From an archaeon (GTDB taxonomy: Archaea > Asgardarchaeota > Hermodarchaeia > Hermodarchaeales > Hermodarchaeaceae), in NCBI GenBank assembly GCA_016550405.1, contig JABXGX010000245.1, positions 1-5,730 of the forward strand: a stretch of DNA of 5,730 bases, in the 5' to 3' direction. Shown in pieces: positions 5,576-5,730 of the stretch. Made by a program: the position numbers and the translations under genes. Under the pieces are notes generated by a model. The model saw only the letters and a program-made list of their open reading frames with translations, was not told where the DNA came from and made no database searches. Within the stretch, counting starts at the first letter, position 1; the number at the start of each line of letters is the position of its first letter.

Positions 5576-5730
5576 ATGGCCTCTGATTTGGGTTCCTCTT
5601 CTTTGGCAAATCTATTTTCTGCGTCCTTTAGACGACGACGTGAAGTAACAGAATGGTCCCAGCGAGGAAAAACTACAGCACTGATTGTCTGCGCCAATCA
5701 ACGAAAGGCTTACCCCATCATCCGATCTCT
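5576..5730 (+). CDS. N-terminal fragment of a protein cut by the window edge, possibly ATP-grasp
   Basis: An open frame runs from ATG 5576 to the right edge (51 codons and 2 bases), 47 bases after the previous gene and on the same strand. An in-frame GTG at 5564 is an alternative start. The first 30 residues are Ser- and Arg-rich with no recognised motif and are predicted to be cytosolic. The next segment, TALIVCANQRKAYPIIRSL, has the shape of the first beta strand and helix of ATP-grasp ligases of the carbamoyl-phosphate-synthase type, which often read VLVTDGNQR, a helix and RSLG. That resemblance is from memory and covers only 19 residues. TACAAATA at 5556-5563 could be a TATA-like element, or the gene may be co-transcribed with its upstream neighbour. 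Confidence 0.55.
   Translation, partial: MASDLGSSSLANLFSASFRRRREVTEWSQRGKTTALIVCANQRKAYPIIRS

Overview
The window looks like a piece of an archaeal chromosome. No single marker proves this, but several things agree: an AmmeMemoRadiSam-type radical SAM enzyme interrupted by a large intein, a two-CxxC protein disulfide oxidoreductase of the hyperthermophile/archaeal type beside a thioredoxin reductase, a stand-alone pyruvate-kinase-C-terminal-like protein (COG1751 type), and ribosome binding sites of the GGTGA/GAGGTG kind that pair with the archaeal 16S 3' end. Gaps between genes are 17-100 bases, and no stretch over 300 bases lacks a gene. The phylum cannot be told from this sequence.

Layout. 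(1) Positions 1-2120, plus strand: the 3' part of amrS. The gene runs in from the left edge. Up to 1352 it encodes an intein with a helix-turn-helix insert and a LAGLIDADG endonuclease. From 1353 the host radical SAM enzyme resumes, and the first residue after the intein is the third cysteine of the CX3CX2C iron-sulfur motif. (2) 2230-3090, plus strand: a tandem GNAT acetyltransferase whose first domain is degenerate. (3) 3157-4874, minus strand: a two-gene operon, protein disulfide oxidoreductase then thioredoxin reductase, converging on the GNAT gene. (4) 4875-4967: a divergent promoter region. (5) 4968-5528, plus strand: the COG1751-type protein. (6) 5576 to the right edge, plus strand: the first 51 codons of another gene, perhaps an ATP-grasp protein.

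How the parts fit. The pdo-trxB pair is a recognisable electron relay (pyridine nucleotide or other donor to FAD to CxxC to disulfide protein), although its reductase lacks the usual NADPH 2'-phosphate motif and has a cysteine-bearing tail. The most notable element is the intein. It splits the catalytic Fe-S motif of a radical SAM enzyme, so host activity depends on splicing. It differs in base composition from its host gene, and it appears to have lost the acidic residue of its first LAGLIDADG motif. That combination suggests a formerly mobile element now kept by vertical descent. I see no CRISPR array, tRNA, rRNA, insertion sequence or convincing undescribed multi-gene system.
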